Source: a virus
Virus record (IMG/VR): IMGVR_UViG_3300023296_000563
Span: 1 to 25,138 of that record
Reading direction: 5' to 3' (one strand)
Length of the DNA: 25,138 nucleotides
A program made the position numbers and the translations under genes. A model generated the notes under the pieces. The model was not told the origin of the DNA. It saw nothing but the letters and a program-made list of their open reading frames with translations, and searched no databases. Shown piece by piece: positions 8,177 to 15,650 of the stretch (within the stretch, counting starts at the first letter, position 1; every line of letters begins with the position of its first letter).

Positions 8177-8686
8177 ATGCAACTGCTTACTTTAGAAAAC
8201 AAATCCTACTTGATGGATCGTGTACCCGACAAGGTTGATGACGACTTACGTTTCTCGGTCTTGGATAATTCGGACATAACAAATCCAGATTTTTTCTTTG
8301 TGCCTTTGATATACCTTGAATCGTTTTCTTCTCCTTCTGCTGTGCTAGATATAGGAGAAAACAAAATTCAAATGCCATTAGATTGGCACATACTGTTGGG
8401 TGATCCAGAGTGTGGTGATTTAGAAATTGTGCCATTAACATCATTGAATGATAGATCATATCATGCTTTCTGTTTCAACCCACTGTCTGACTCGATGCCA
8501 AGATATCAAGAAGTTAGAATCACAAACATATACAACGAAGTTGATTGGTTCTTTCCTAGAGTAAAATCCAACCAATTGATCACAATTCCCACATCATCAA
8601 AAACTAAACCTGAATGTGCTTTTTTTATAAAAGAAATAAATCGAAACACTGACATGGTTATGCTCAATAATCTGTTTCATGCTTAA
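8177..8686 (+). CDS. Conserved T4-like marine phage protein, function unknown
   Basis: A 169-residue soluble protein. Its central part, IQMPLDWHILLGDPECGDLEIVPLTSLNDRSYHAFCFNPL in short segments, has the look of proteins I remember as conserved hypotheticals in marine T4-like phages, but I know no function. It is rich in beta-strand-forming stretches, with no membrane segment or catalytic motif that I can identify. It sits directly after uvsW, has its own promoter, and overlaps the start of kdsA by 8 nt, so it is co-transcribed with kdsA. Confidence 0.75.
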   Translation: MQLLTLENKSYLMDRVPDKVDDDLRFSVLDNSDITNPDFFFVPLIYLESFSSPSAVLDIGENKIQMPLDWHILLGDPECGDLEIVPLTSLNDRSYHAFCFNPLSDSMPRYQEVRITNIYNEVDWFFPRVKSNQLITIPTSSKTKPECAFFIKEINRNTDMVMLNNLFHA

Positions 8687-9509
8687 TTTTAAATTCACAA
8701 ATGCTGGCCCATTGAAAATAATTGCAGGACCATGTCAAATAGAATCAAGAGATCATGCAATGAAGATGGCAGAAATCATTGCAAACATCTGTCACGAAGA
8801 AGGCATGCGTTGGGTTTTCAAATCATCTTTCGATAAAGCCAATAGATCTTCTGCACAAGGACCACGCGGAGTAGGCATAAAAGAAGGATTAAAAATATTA
8901 CAAGAAGTAAAAGACCAATTCCAATGCGGTATATTGACAGACATACATCTTCCCAATCAAGCTAAGCCTGTAAGTGCAGTGGCAGACATCATACAGATTC
9001 CTGCATTTTTGTGTAGACAAACTGATCTAATTGTGTCAGCAGCTAAGACAGGCAAGATTGTAAATGTAAAAAAAGGTCAATTTTTATCTTACACAGACGT
9101 GGACAACATTGTGCAAAAAGTACTAAGCACTGGCAACAAAGAATGTATGATTACAGAACGTGGTACCAGTTTTGGTTATGGCAACTTGGTTGTCGACATG
9201 CGTGGTATTGCCTACATGAAACAAAAATTAAATCCTAAGAGTGCTATCACTACACCTATTGTATTTGATGGCACACACTCAGTGCAACAACCAGGAGGCC
9301 TTGGCACATCTTCCAGTGGTGATAGGAGCATGGTGGAACCATTGTGTTTGTCTGCTGTGGCTCAAGGTATATCTGCTGTATTTTTAGAAGTTCATAATGA
9401 TCCTGACAATGCTCCATCAGATGGGCCTAACATGCTGTATCCAGAAGATTTCCAAAAACTAATACACAAATTAAAAATACTAGACGCCACTGTAAAACAG
9501 AAGTTATAA
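8679..9509 (+). CDS. kdsA: 3-deoxy-D-manno-octulosonate 8-phosphate synthase (metal-dependent class)
   Basis: Condenses phosphoenolpyruvate and arabinose-5-phosphate to KDO-8-phosphate, the first committed step to KDO of lipid A-linked core LPS and some capsules. The 276 residues are full length. Motifs include AGPCQIES (17-23), KSSFDKANRSS, DIHLP, QIPAFLCRQTDL, CMITERGTSFGYGNL, FDGTHSVQ and EVHNDPDNAPSDG. Cys19, His200, Glu237 and Asp248 have the spacing of the metal ligands of the Aquifex-type enzyme (Cys11, His185, Glu222, Asp233), so this belongs to the metal-dependent class, not the E. coli type with Asn at the Cys site. Together with gmd and the glycosyltransferases it suggests that the phage maintains or alters host surface glycans during infection. 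Confidence 0.93.
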   Translation: MLNFKFTNAGPLKIIAGPCQIESRDHAMKMAEIIANICHEEGMRWVFKSSFDKANRSSAQGPRGVGIKEGLKILQEVKDQFQCGILTDIHLPNQAKPVSAVADIIQIPAFLCRQTDLIVSAAKTGKIVNVKKGQFLSYTDVDNIVQKVLSTGNKECMITERGTSFGYGNLVVDMRGIAYMKQKLNPKSAITTPIVFDGTHSVQQPGGLGTSSSGDRSMVEPLCLSAVAQGISAVFLEVHNDPDNAPSDGPNMLYPEDFQKLIHKLKILDATVKQKL

Positions 9510-9510
9510 T
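9481..9510 (+). promoter_or_regulatory. Putative promoter giving a leaderless start
   Basis: TAGACG (9481-9486, four of six to consensus), 18 bp, and a perfect TATAAT (9505-9510). The predicted transcription start coincides with the ATG at 9517. The -10 box overlaps the kdsA stop codon. Confidence 0.5.
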
Positions 9511-9516
9511 ATACAC

Positions 9517-10014
9517 ATGGCTGGAAAGTTTCTTGATATAAAAGCAATGATGGGTGCAGTTGACAGACGCGACAAAGCGTGGTACAATAGACTATCAGAA
9601 GAGGATAAAAAATTGTATTCGCCATATATGACAATGAGGTGGTCAGCATCTGCAGAAGACAAAGGATTGCAGGCAGAAGATCCAGACCTACATCGAAACA
9701 TACAAGAGTATTATGTGACAGAAGTGAATGAAAAAGTTAACAAGCATCACTGGACTTTATCAAAAAACCATAAAGCATTGTTATGGCAATTGAATGCAAT
9801 GTGTGGCTCAACCTTTGATCGATTATATCATCCGTGGATCTCTAGCAAAAAGAAAGCAACTACAAAAACCAAAACAAAAGACAAAAAATCAAAAATGCAA
9901 CAACTACAAGATCTATTTCCAAATGCAAAACAAAAAGATTTAGAAGTGTTAGACGCAACTATGTCTACTAAAGAATTTACAGAGTTGAAATCACAGTATG
10001 GAATCGACAAATAA
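9517..10014 (+). CDS. Probable clamp-loader small subunit, gp62-like
   Basis: A 165-residue basic protein. The core, AWYNRLSEEDKKLYSPYMTMRW followed by VNEKVNKHHWTLSKNHKALLWQL (shown in pieces) and HPWIS, has the arrangement I associate with marine T4-like gp62, the subunit that works with gp44 to load the gp45 sliding clamp. After a lysine/threonine-rich linker (residues about 111-130) there is a short helical C-terminal segment, FPNAKQKDLEVLDATMS. T4 gp62 is 187 residues, so the length fits. No gp44 is next to it here, which is unusual, so the assignment is tentative. The 3' end overlaps the zinc-ribbon gene by 17 nt in another frame. Confidence 0.5.
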   Translation: MAGKFLDIKAMMGAVDRRDKAWYNRLSEEDKKLYSPYMTMRWSASAEDKGLQAEDPDLHRNIQEYYVTEVNEKVNKHHWTLSKNHKALLWQLNAMCGSTFDRLYHPWISSKKKATTKTKTKDKKSKMQQLQDLFPNAKQKDLEVLDATMSTKEFTELKSQYGIDK

Positions 10015-10201
10015 ACCAGAGTGTCCTAAGTGCGAATCTTTCTTAGGTGATAACGGAAGATGTAAAAACTGCGAAACATTAGAACTATTTGCTTTAGGAT
10101 TAAAAATATCAAGAGCACAGAAAAAAGAGAAACTCGAATTAGAATGGGACGTTGAACCAACTAATAAACCCGGCGGAGTAGGCAGAAGAAAACTTAATTA
10201 A
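9998..10201 (+). CDS. Small zinc-ribbon protein
   Basis: A 67-residue protein starting inside the end of the gp62-like gene. Cys9-x-x-Cys12 and Cys22-x-x-Cys25 form a compact zinc ribbon; the rest is charged with a short helix (AQKKEKLELEW). Its last seven codons plus the stop lie in the left copy of the 24-bp direct repeat that brackets sufB. The right copy encodes the same tail with Asp in place of the final Asn, showing that the gene's natural 3' end has been duplicated by the sufB insertion. It may bind nucleic acid or another phage protein; the function is unknown. Confidence 0.75.
   Translation: MESTNKPECPKCESFLGDNGRCKNCETLELFALGLKISRAQKKEKLELEWDVEPTNKPGGVGRRKLN
10178..10201 (+). repeat. 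24-bp direct repeat, left copy (sufB cassette)
   Basis: Starts GTAGGCAGAAGAAAACTT and ends ATTAA. It matches 11713-11736 at 23 of 24 positions (A versus G at position 19). It encodes the C-terminus and stop codon of the zinc-ribbon protein. The distance between copies is 1535 bp. Confidence 0.92.
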
Positions 10202-10222
10202 TTTCGTATTTCTCTGTATAGT
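10194..10222 (+). promoter_or_regulatory. Weak putative promoter of sufB
   Basis: TTAATT (10194-10199), inside the left repeat, and TATAGT (10217-10222) are 17 bp apart. A late-like TATAAATT is also present at 10243-10250, only 8 nt before the sufB ATG. Either could drive sufB; the late-like box would give a nearly leaderless transcript. The 57 nt from repeat to ATG is extremely AT-rich and appears to belong to the incoming cargo. Confidence 0.35.
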
Positions 10223-10258
10223 AAATTACAAAACTTTATATATATAAATTAAAACATA

Positions 10259-11716
10259 ATGTCAGCAACAGAACAAACAATCAAACAAGTCAATAAACTA
10301 GGATCATCTGATTATAAGTATGGATTTTCTTCTGATATTGAGAGTATCCAGGCTCCAAAAGGCTTAAATGAAGAGGTTGTAAGATTTATTTCTAAGCAAA
10401 AAAATGAGCCTGAATGGATGCTTGAATGGAGATTGAAAGCTTTTAGCGTATTTAATAAGCTTAAAAAACCAGATTGGGCAAAGTTAAATTTCCCAGAAAT
10501 TGATTTTCAAGATTACTACTATTACTCAGCTCCTAAAAGCATGAAAGATAAGCCTAAGTCATTAGATGAGATTGATCCGGAAATTTTAAAAACGTATGAA
10601 AAACTCGGTATTCCAATTCAAGAACAAAAAATTTTATCAGGGGTGGCTGTTGATGTAGTTTTGGATTCAGTTTCTATTGCTACAACTTATAAAAAACAAT
10701 TAAGTGAACTTGGTATAATATTTTGTCCTATATCTGAAGCAATTCAGGAACATCCAGATTTAATAAAAAAATATTTAGGAAGCGTTATACCTGTATCTGA
10801 CCATTCTTTTGCAGCTTTAAATTCAGCTGTATTTACTGATGGTTCTTTTGTTTATATTCCCGAGAATGTTCGTTGCCCTGTTGAGCTCTCTACTTACTTT
10901 AGAATTAACGCAATCAATACTGGTCAATTTGAAAGAACTTTAATAATTGCTGATAAAAATAGCTATGTTAGTTATTTAGAAGGCTGTACAGCTCCAATGA
11001 GAGATGAAAATCAATTGCATGCAGCCAATGTAGAACTAATAGCGTTAGACAACGCTGAAATTAAATATTCAACTGTTCAAAACTGGTATCCTGGAGATAA
11101 AGAGGGCAAGGGCGGAATATATAATTTTGTTACTAAACGTGGTGCTTGTAGAGGCGTAAATTCAAAAATTTCTTGGACACAAGTAGAAACTGGCTCTGCC
11201 ATTACTTGGAAATATCCAAGCTGTATATTGCAAGGAGATAATTCTAAAGGTGAGTTTTACTCTGTAGCGATTACAAATAATTTCCAACAGGCAGATACAG
11301 GAACAAAAATGATTCATATTGGAAAAAATACAAGTAGCAAAATCATCTCTAAAGGAATTTCAGCGGGTAATGCAAGTAACACTTATAGAGGCCTAGTAAA
11401 AATTCAATCATCCGCTACTAATGCAAGAAATTTTACCCAATGTGATTCACTTCTAATTGGTAATGAATGTGGAGCTCACACAGTTCCATACATTGAATCT
11501 TCTAATAGTGGGGCTCAAGTAGAACATGAGGCTACAACCTCGAAAATTAATGAAGATCAACTTTTTTATTGTCAACAAAGAGGATTATCAAATGAGGAAG
11601 CTATAGGTTTAATTGTAAATGGCTTTTGCAAGGAAGTTTTACAACACCTTCCTATGGAATTTGCAGTAGAAGCTCAAAAGTTAGTAAGTATAAGTTTAGA
11701 AGGTAGTGTTGGGTAG
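10259..11716 (+). CDS. sufB: SufB, Fe-S cluster assembly scaffold
   Basis: SufB is the scaffold subunit of SufBC2D, on which Fe-S clusters are built using sulfur from SufS/SufE and energy from SufC. This copy is complete at 485 residues (E. coli about 495). The N-terminal domain ([12 protein letters not shown]), the beta-helix core ([37 protein letters not shown]) and the C-terminus ([40 protein letters not shown], ending SLEGSVG) are all intact. Cys395 and Glu422-His423-Glu424 correspond to the E. coli residues Cys405 and 432-434 needed for cluster formation. No sufC, sufD or sufS is nearby, so it must work with host partners. By eye its codon use differs from neighbours: few CTG/GTG codons and more GCT, TTT and TCT. 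Its stop codon TAG is formed by the first bases of the right repeat copy, so the cargo ends exactly at the repeat. Confidence 0.96.
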   Translation: MSATEQTIKQVNKLGSSDYKYGFSSDIESIQAPKGLNEEVVRFISKQKNEPEWMLEWRLKAFSVFNKLKKPDWAKLNFPEIDFQDYYYYSAPKSMKDKPKSLDEIDPEILKTYEKLGIPIQEQKILSGVAVDVVLDSVSIATTYKKQLSELGIIFCPISEAIQEHPDLIKKYLGSVIPVSDHSFAALNSAVFTDGSFVYIPENVRCPVELSTYFRINAINTGQFERTLIIADKNSYVSYLEGCTAPMRDENQLHAANVELIALDNAEIKYSTVQNWYPGDKEGKGGIYNFVTKRGACRGVNSKISWTQVETGSAITWKYPSCILQGDNSKGEFYSVAITNNFQQADTGTKMIHIGKNTSSKIISKGISAGNASNTYRGLVKIQSSATNARNFTQCDSLLIGNECGAHTVPYIESSNSGAQVEHEATTSKINEDQLFYCQQRGLSNEEAIGLIVNGFCKEVLQHLPMEFAVEAQKLVSISLEGSVG

Positions 11717-11736
11717 GCAGAAGAAAACTTGATTAA
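11713..11736 (+). repeat. 24-bp direct repeat, right copy (sufB cassette)
   Basis: Second copy of the repeat at 10178-10201. It supplies the sufB stop codon at its left end, and it contains TTGATT, the -35 element of the promoter for the next gene. Read in the zinc-ribbon frame, it encodes VGRRKLD followed by stop, that is, the ancestral 3' end of that gene. Confidence 0.92.
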
Positions 11737-11757
11737 CCAAGCAACGGCTGTTAAAAT
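11729..11757 (+). promoter_or_regulatory. Putative promoter whose -35 lies in the repeat
   Basis: TTGATT (11729-11734), 17 bp, TAAAAT (11752-11757). The predicted transcription start is at about 11764, one base before the ATG at 11765, as for other genes in the window. Confidence 0.45.
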
Positions 11758-11764
11758 AGATATA

Positions 11765-12439
11765 ATGCCAACATGTGAATACTGTAACAAATCATTTTCT
11801 AAACAAAGCACTCTCGAAGTTCATATGTGTGAGCCAAAAAGACGATGGAGTCAAAAAAACAACAAAGTTCATGTGTTAGCATTTGAAATCTTTAGACGTT
11901 TTTATGAAATAAATTACAACAATCAAAAGCCTAAAACATATACAGACTTTGTTCAGTCACAGTACTATAAAGCATTTGTTAAGACAGCAACCTTTATCAC
12001 AAGCAACACACCTATCGAAATTGGAGCATTCATAGACTGGCTTTGCACATCGAACATAAGAATAGACTCGTGGGCCAAACAAGGCACAATAGACACATAT
12101 CTAAAACATTTGATTCGTACAGAACCCGTACCACAAGCACTTAACAGAACTATAATGACCATGGGTGTTTGGGCAGATCAAGAAGACGCAAGACTTGAAG
12201 ATTTCTTCAAGTACGTAAACTTAAACAGAGTGTGCCAAATGATTGTAAATGGTAGAATATCCCCATGGGTGTTATTGAATTGCGAGACAGGCAAGGATCT
12301 AATTACTGTGATGCATGATGATCATATAAAAATGATATTTGAAGTAATTGATCCAGAATGGTGGAAGCGTACATTTAAAAAACGTGATGAAGATTTAGAT
12401 TTTGTTAGAAATACTTTACGTGAAGCAGGCATAGAATGA
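11765..12439 (+). CDS. Zinc-finger protein, possible gp59-type helicase loader
   Basis: A 224-residue protein from the ATG at 11765; a TTG further upstream lies within the repeat and is unlikely. The N-terminus is a C2H2/C2HC-type finger: Cys4, Cys7, His20, Cys22. The remainder is all-helical. Segments such as SQYYKAFVKTATFITSN, IGAFIDWLCTSNIRIDSW, IDTYLKHLI and VCQMIVNGRISPWVLLN follow, in order, stretches of T4 gp59 (for example the gp59 segment LLQSNIISFETFILLDS). gp59 loads the gp41 helicase on forked DNA, and gp41 and the gp61 primase are both in this window. The match is from memory and weak, so I give the function as a possibility only. It directly follows the sufB cassette. Confidence 0.55.
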   Translation: MPTCEYCNKSFSKQSTLEVHMCEPKRRWSQKNNKVHVLAFEIFRRFYEINYNNQKPKTYTDFVQSQYYKAFVKTATFITSNTPIEIGAFIDWLCTSNIRIDSWAKQGTIDTYLKHLIRTEPVPQALNRTIMTMGVWADQEDARLEDFFKYVNLNRVCQMIVNGRISPWVLLNCETGKDLITVMHDDHIKMIFEVIDPEWWKRTFKKRDEDLDFVRNTLREAGIE

Positions 12440-12452
12440 TAGGAATATTAAG

Positions 12453-13013
12453 ATGGATATAGATATAGACTTTGCTGATAGACAGAAAATACTAGACAAG
12501 TTGCCGCACGTCAAAGCAACCATTAATGATCATAATGGCCTTAAGTCACACAACACAGGCGTATACTTTACAGATGCTCCTACTATCCCAGACACCAACC
12601 AATGCTCACTAGATTATCAAGTAGCAGACGAACTTGGTTACTTTAAATTAGACTTGCTCAACGTAAACATATACTCACAGGTAACATCGAGAAAACATTT
12701 GCAAGAACTTTTTGATAAAGAACCCCCATGGCATAAATTACAAAACAAAAATTTTGTTGATCAATTATTTCATTTGAATAACCATTTCGATGTTGTTTCA
12801 AAACTACAACCTACTAATTTAGAACAACTTGCATCTTGCTTGGCCATTATTCGTCCGGCCAAACGATATCTGTTAAACATGGGTTGGGAGGAAATACTAA
12901 AGCAAGTATGGGTAAAGCCGGTTGATAATCAATATTTTTTTAAGAAGGCACATTCATTTTCATATGCAGGCGCGGTTGCAGTGCATATGAACTTAATCGA
13001 CTCGACGAATTAA
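12453..13013 (+). CDS. Miniature DnaE-like (family C polymerase palm) protein
   Basis: A 186-residue protein that condenses pieces of the bacterial replicative polymerase PolIII alpha. MDIDIDFADRQKIL contains the D-x-D-x-D-F pattern of the DnaE palm (PDFDVDF, with the two catalytic Asp). SHNTGVYFTDAPTIPD resembles HAGGVVIAPTKITDF; LGYFKLDLLNVN (Asp67) resembles AGLVKFDFLGLR with the third catalytic Asp. DQLFHLNNHFDVVSKLQP and LASCLAIIRPA match VFQLESRGMKDLIKRLQP and IALVALFRPG. All matches are in the same order as in DnaE. The thumb (about 80 residues) and most of the fingers are missing. It is therefore too small for a polymerase and may be an inactive or repurposed palm, perhaps a replication factor. 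The start follows the previous stop by 13 nt. The 3' end overlaps the convergent gene by 21 nt. Confidence 0.7.
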   Translation: MDIDIDFADRQKILDKLPHVKATINDHNGLKSHNTGVYFTDAPTIPDTNQCSLDYQVADELGYFKLDLLNVNIYSQVTSRKHLQELFDKEPPWHKLQNKNFVDQLFHLNNHFDVVSKLQPTNLEQLASCLAIIRPAKRYLLNMGWEEILKQVWVKPVDNQYFFKKAHSFSYAGAVAVHMNLIDSTN

Positions 13014-13367
13014 TTGAACAGTTTTTCGACGTATTCGTTTAGAAGAAGTGAGATCACTAAGTTGTACAATTGGCCCAAATACTATTGTGACTTCTTTGAC
13101 AGCAAATGAAACTAGGTAAGACCTAAACACCCTGAAACTGTCGCCGATGAATATATTAATAGGTAGTTTCCTGTTTGATTCCCACCACCAGGTCTTACCG
13201 TTTTCTAAGAACAATGTGCGTAACTGATGCGGTATTGCATCATAATTGTATATGCTAATGACCCGTGGATCACAGTTTTGACAAATGCCTAGATATTCTT
13301 CTTTACCCACCTTAATAAGTGTTAAGAACGGGTGATTTGATTGAATATTTTCTAGATCAATGGTCAT
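12993..13367 (-). CDS. Conserved phage protein, function unknown
   Basis: A 124-residue minus-strand protein, ATG at 13367. It is beta-rich with LRTLFLENGKTWWWESNRKL and INIFIGDSFRVFRSY, and has a strongly basic C-terminus (SSKRIRRKTVQLIRRVD) that suggests nucleic-acid binding. I associate the WWWESNRKLPINIF stretch with hypothetical proteins of marine T4-like phages but know no function. It is the only minus-strand gene in the central 10 kb and is divergent from the late-promoted virion gene, with 67 nt between their start codons. Confidence 0.7.
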   Translation of the reverse strand: MTIDLENIQSNHPFLTLIKVGKEEYLGICQNCDPRVISIYNYDAIPHQLRTLFLENGKTWWWESNRKLPINIFIGDSFRVFRSYLVSFAVKEVTIVFGPIVQLSDLTSSKRIRRKTVQLIRRVD

Positions 13368-13415
13368 TTCGTTGTAGTTACCATTATGTTTTTTCTATCG
13401 TTGGTATAATGGTTA

Positions 13416-13423
13416 TATAAATA
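13416..13423 (+). promoter_or_regulatory. T4-type late promoter
   Basis: A perfect TATAAATA, the consensus recognised by the phage sigma factor gp55 with gp33 and gp45 in T4. It lies 11 nt before the ATG of the virion-type gene at 13435. A TATAAT at 13405-13410 just upstream could be used by the host polymerase. No gp55 or gp33 is in this window. Confidence 0.75.
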
Positions 13424-13434
13424 TTAGAAATGCT

Positions 13435-14238
13435 ATGCAGTATCAAACAGGATATAACCTTACAAATCTTATAGATGTGTTTGTTCACACCTCGGGTACT
13501 GAGAGAAGAGTCGAAAAAGTGTACGAAAGAACTATAAAATTATATAAAGAATTTGACAACAAGTTCACTGTGGTGGTAAAAAACCAAGACCAAAAGAAAC
13601 AAGTTGTAGATGGTGCATCATGCGAACTGCAAATATCTGATGATAGCAATAATCTTGTTATTACAGTTGCAGGTGTTGTATCAGATGACGGTAGTACCGT
13701 TGCTACCAAAGGACAAATAGAGTTTACTATTACAGAATCTAATATGCTACAGTTAGATGGTCGATACTATCACGGTGTGTTGAGATTTACTGATACCGAT
13801 TCAACAGTCAAACCACTGTATGCTGACACAAGATATGGTGCCGCTTTGAACTTTGAAGTCATGCATGATGCTGGTCCAGAGTTTACAGCGTCAGAACTTG
13901 TTACATCTTTTACATTTGTAGGTGACGAACATGTGTCATCAACAATAGATGCAGAGCCAAATAAAAATTCAAATTCAGCATTGCACACTGCTGTGTACTA
14001 TCTCACAAACTTTACAGGTTCAATAAAAGTTATGGGCACAATGAGTGACGGTGCGTCATATGGTACTGACTCACAACAATCTGAATTTTTCCAAATAGAT
14101 AGACAGACATACGATGATGTTAGCACACCCCAGTATGTAAACTTTACTGGAGTTTTTAAACGAGTAGCATTTGTGATTACACTGTCTGATTCCTCAACTA
14201 TATTAACCGGTGTTGATAAAATCTTGTATAGAGTTTAG
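13435..14238 (+). CDS. Virion-type structural protein
   Basis: A 267-residue Thr/Ser/Asp-rich protein made of repeated short beta strands, with no catalytic motif. LQLDGRYYHGVLRFTDTDST and KPLYADTRYGAALNFEV resemble the beta-sandwich repeats of tail or baseplate proteins in marine T4-like phages. The perfect late promoter immediately upstream strongly supports a structural role. It ends one base before the start of the next gene (TAGTG overlap), so the two are co-translated. Confidence 0.6.
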   Translation: MQYQTGYNLTNLIDVFVHTSGTERRVEKVYERTIKLYKEFDNKFTVVVKNQDQKKQVVDGASCELQISDDSNNLVITVAGVVSDDGSTVATKGQIEFTITESNMLQLDGRYYHGVLRFTDTDSTVKPLYADTRYGAALNFEVMHDAGPEFTASELVTSFTFVGDEHVSSTIDAEPNKNSNSALHTAVYYLTNFTGSIKVMGTMSDGASYGTDSQQSEFFQIDRQTYDDVSTPQYVNFTGVFKRVAFVITLSDSSTILTGVDKILYRV

Positions 14239-15224
14239 TGGCTTGCGACATCTTACATTGGCTAGGGCCTGAGGTTGCTATACCTTACGATACATGCAAT
14301 GAAGACTTCTTGTACTCTTGTCGTGTGCCCGTAGAACTCCTGCATCGATTACAAAAAAACAATAAAAAAATTTTAGCATTGATCGACTTTTGTTGTCGTC
14401 CTATACCCAAAGACATTGATTGGCATCAATATGATCTAGTAGTTGGTATTCTGTTTGAAGAACTGATAAATCCATCTGATGTGCATTCTTTTATCGAATA
14501 CATGAATACAAAACAATATCCGTTAGAACAGATAGGTTGCATCACTTACAAAAGTTTAAATCACAAAGACATACCATTTAGTTTTCAATTGCAGTTGCCA
14601 TACGAAGACAGATATCGATACATGTTGGATTTTCAAGTTGATAATCGTCAAGCCACATATGATTGGTTATGTCTAATGGGACAGCCTCACTCACACAGAA
14701 TAAATGTTGTGCAAGACATTAGGCATCATGAAAATATTTTAAAATCATTTGCATCACATTTAGATGAAGATGATCCTGCACTACAAGGAGAGAAACCAAT
14801 CAAGATAGATCAAGGAAGAAGTTATTGCACACATCCTAGCAACATCAAATTGTATAATCAATGCCGAGCAGAACTAGTAGTGGAGACTGCATATTGGGAT
14901 TGTGATTATAGTCCATGGCTCACAGAAAAAACATGGAGAGCTGTGTTATACGGTATGCCGTTTGTGGTTGTTGGTCACAAACACACTTTGAAATATCTAC
15001 ATTCTTTAGGCTTTAAAACATATTCTGATCTATGGAGTGAAGATTATGATAATCTAAATGATCAACAAAGATGGTCTGCCATTTTAGAATTAATCAACCA
15101 ACCACTTGCAATTGATCCGGAAGTTGTAGAACAAATTTTGTTACACAACCTACAAAACTATGTTACAATAACTAACAACATGGAATCACAAAGAATTTGC
15201 ACTTTGTGGAACACAATCAAATGA
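14238..15224 (+). CDS. GT10-like glycosyltransferase-related protein
   Basis: A 328-residue protein starting with GTG that shares a base with the previous stop codon. The C-terminal half has SPWLTEKTWRAVLYGMPFVVVG followed by TLKYLHSLGFKTYSDLW (in pieces). The TEKTxxxxxxGxPFV pattern is the hallmark nucleotide-sugar-binding region of GT10 alpha-1,3-fucosyltransferases and of many related phage proteins. If active, the Gmd product could supply the GDP-6-deoxyhexose donor, linking this gene to gmd; that is inference. The N-terminal half contains no motif I recognise. Its placement behind a late virion gene suggests glycosylation of the virion or cell surface late in infection. Confidence 0.6.
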   Translation: MACDILHWLGPEVAIPYDTCNEDFLYSCRVPVELLHRLQKNNKKILALIDFCCRPIPKDIDWHQYDLVVGILFEELINPSDVHSFIEYMNTKQYPLEQIGCITYKSLNHKDIPFSFQLQLPYEDRYRYMLDFQVDNRQATYDWLCLMGQPHSHRINVVQDIRHHENILKSFASHLDEDDPALQGEKPIKIDQGRSYCTHPSNIKLYNQCRAELVVETAYWDCDYSPWLTEKTWRAVLYGMPFVVVGHKHTLKYLHSLGFKTYSDLWSEDYDNLNDQQRWSAILELINQPLAIDPEVVEQILLHNLQNYVTITNNMESQRICTLWNTIK

Positions 15225-15634
15225 TGTACGCATCTGTATTTTTACTATTAATCATAAAACATTGTATCTGCGATTATGGTATTCAAGGAAGATTTGATCC
15301 TAAAGCAACAAAAGATAAATGGTTGTCTCCTAGACTATGGTTACATGGATTTGATCATGCAGTAGGAACAGCAATGGTTTTTACTGTGTTCTGTGTGTGG
15401 TTATCTTTTGCTATTCCAAATTCTAATGCACTGATGTATCTGTCTATTGTTATTTTTGCTTTCAGTGACCTTGTGATACACAGCATGATTGATTGTGTAA
15501 AAAACAAAGTAATACACGGCAACGGATATAACAGCAGTCAAAGAATTTTTTGGTGGATTAACATGTTTGATCAAATTGCACACAATGTAACCTATTTTAT
15601 TTTCCTATGGTGCTTTGACAAATACTTTTTTTAA
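15221..15634 (+). CDS. DUF3307-like membrane protein
   Basis: A 137-residue integral membrane protein; ATG at 15221 overlaps the stop of the previous gene (ATGA). It has an N-terminal hydrophobic segment with LLLIIKHCICDYGIQ, then RLWLHGFDHAVGTAMVFTVF, MYLSIVIFAFSDLVIHSMID, and a C-terminal hydrophobic segment (TYFIFLWCF). The order of His/Asp residues within helices (KHxxxDY, LHxxxH, DLVIHxxID) is that of the DUF3307 family, which is of unknown function and found in bacteria and phages. The polar His/Asp in the helices suggest metal or proton handling. Likely four membrane segments. Confidence 0.65.
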   Translation: MMYASVFLLLIIKHCICDYGIQGRFDPKATKDKWLSPRLWLHGFDHAVGTAMVFTVFCVWLSFAIPNSNALMYLSIVIFAFSDLVIHSMIDCVKNKVIHGNGYNSSQRIFWWINMFDQIAHNVTYFIFLWCFDKYFF

Positions 15635-15642
15635 GTTATAAT
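15615..15642 (+). promoter_or_regulatory. Sigma-70 promoter of primase
   Basis: A perfect TTGACA (15615-15620), 16 bp, and a perfect TATAAT (15637-15642). The expected start is around 15649, two bases before the ATG of the primase gene. Confidence 0.7.
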
Positions 15643-15650
15643 AGTTTTAT

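Noticed and set aside
7707-8202. Overlapping minus-strand open frames inside uvsW
   Set aside because: They mirror conserved helicase motifs and show no start signals or family features.
10178-11736. An integrase-type attachment site flanking sufB
   Set aside because: No integrase or tRNA in the window; the repeat is the plain 3' end of a protein gene. Recombination or boundary duplication explains it better.
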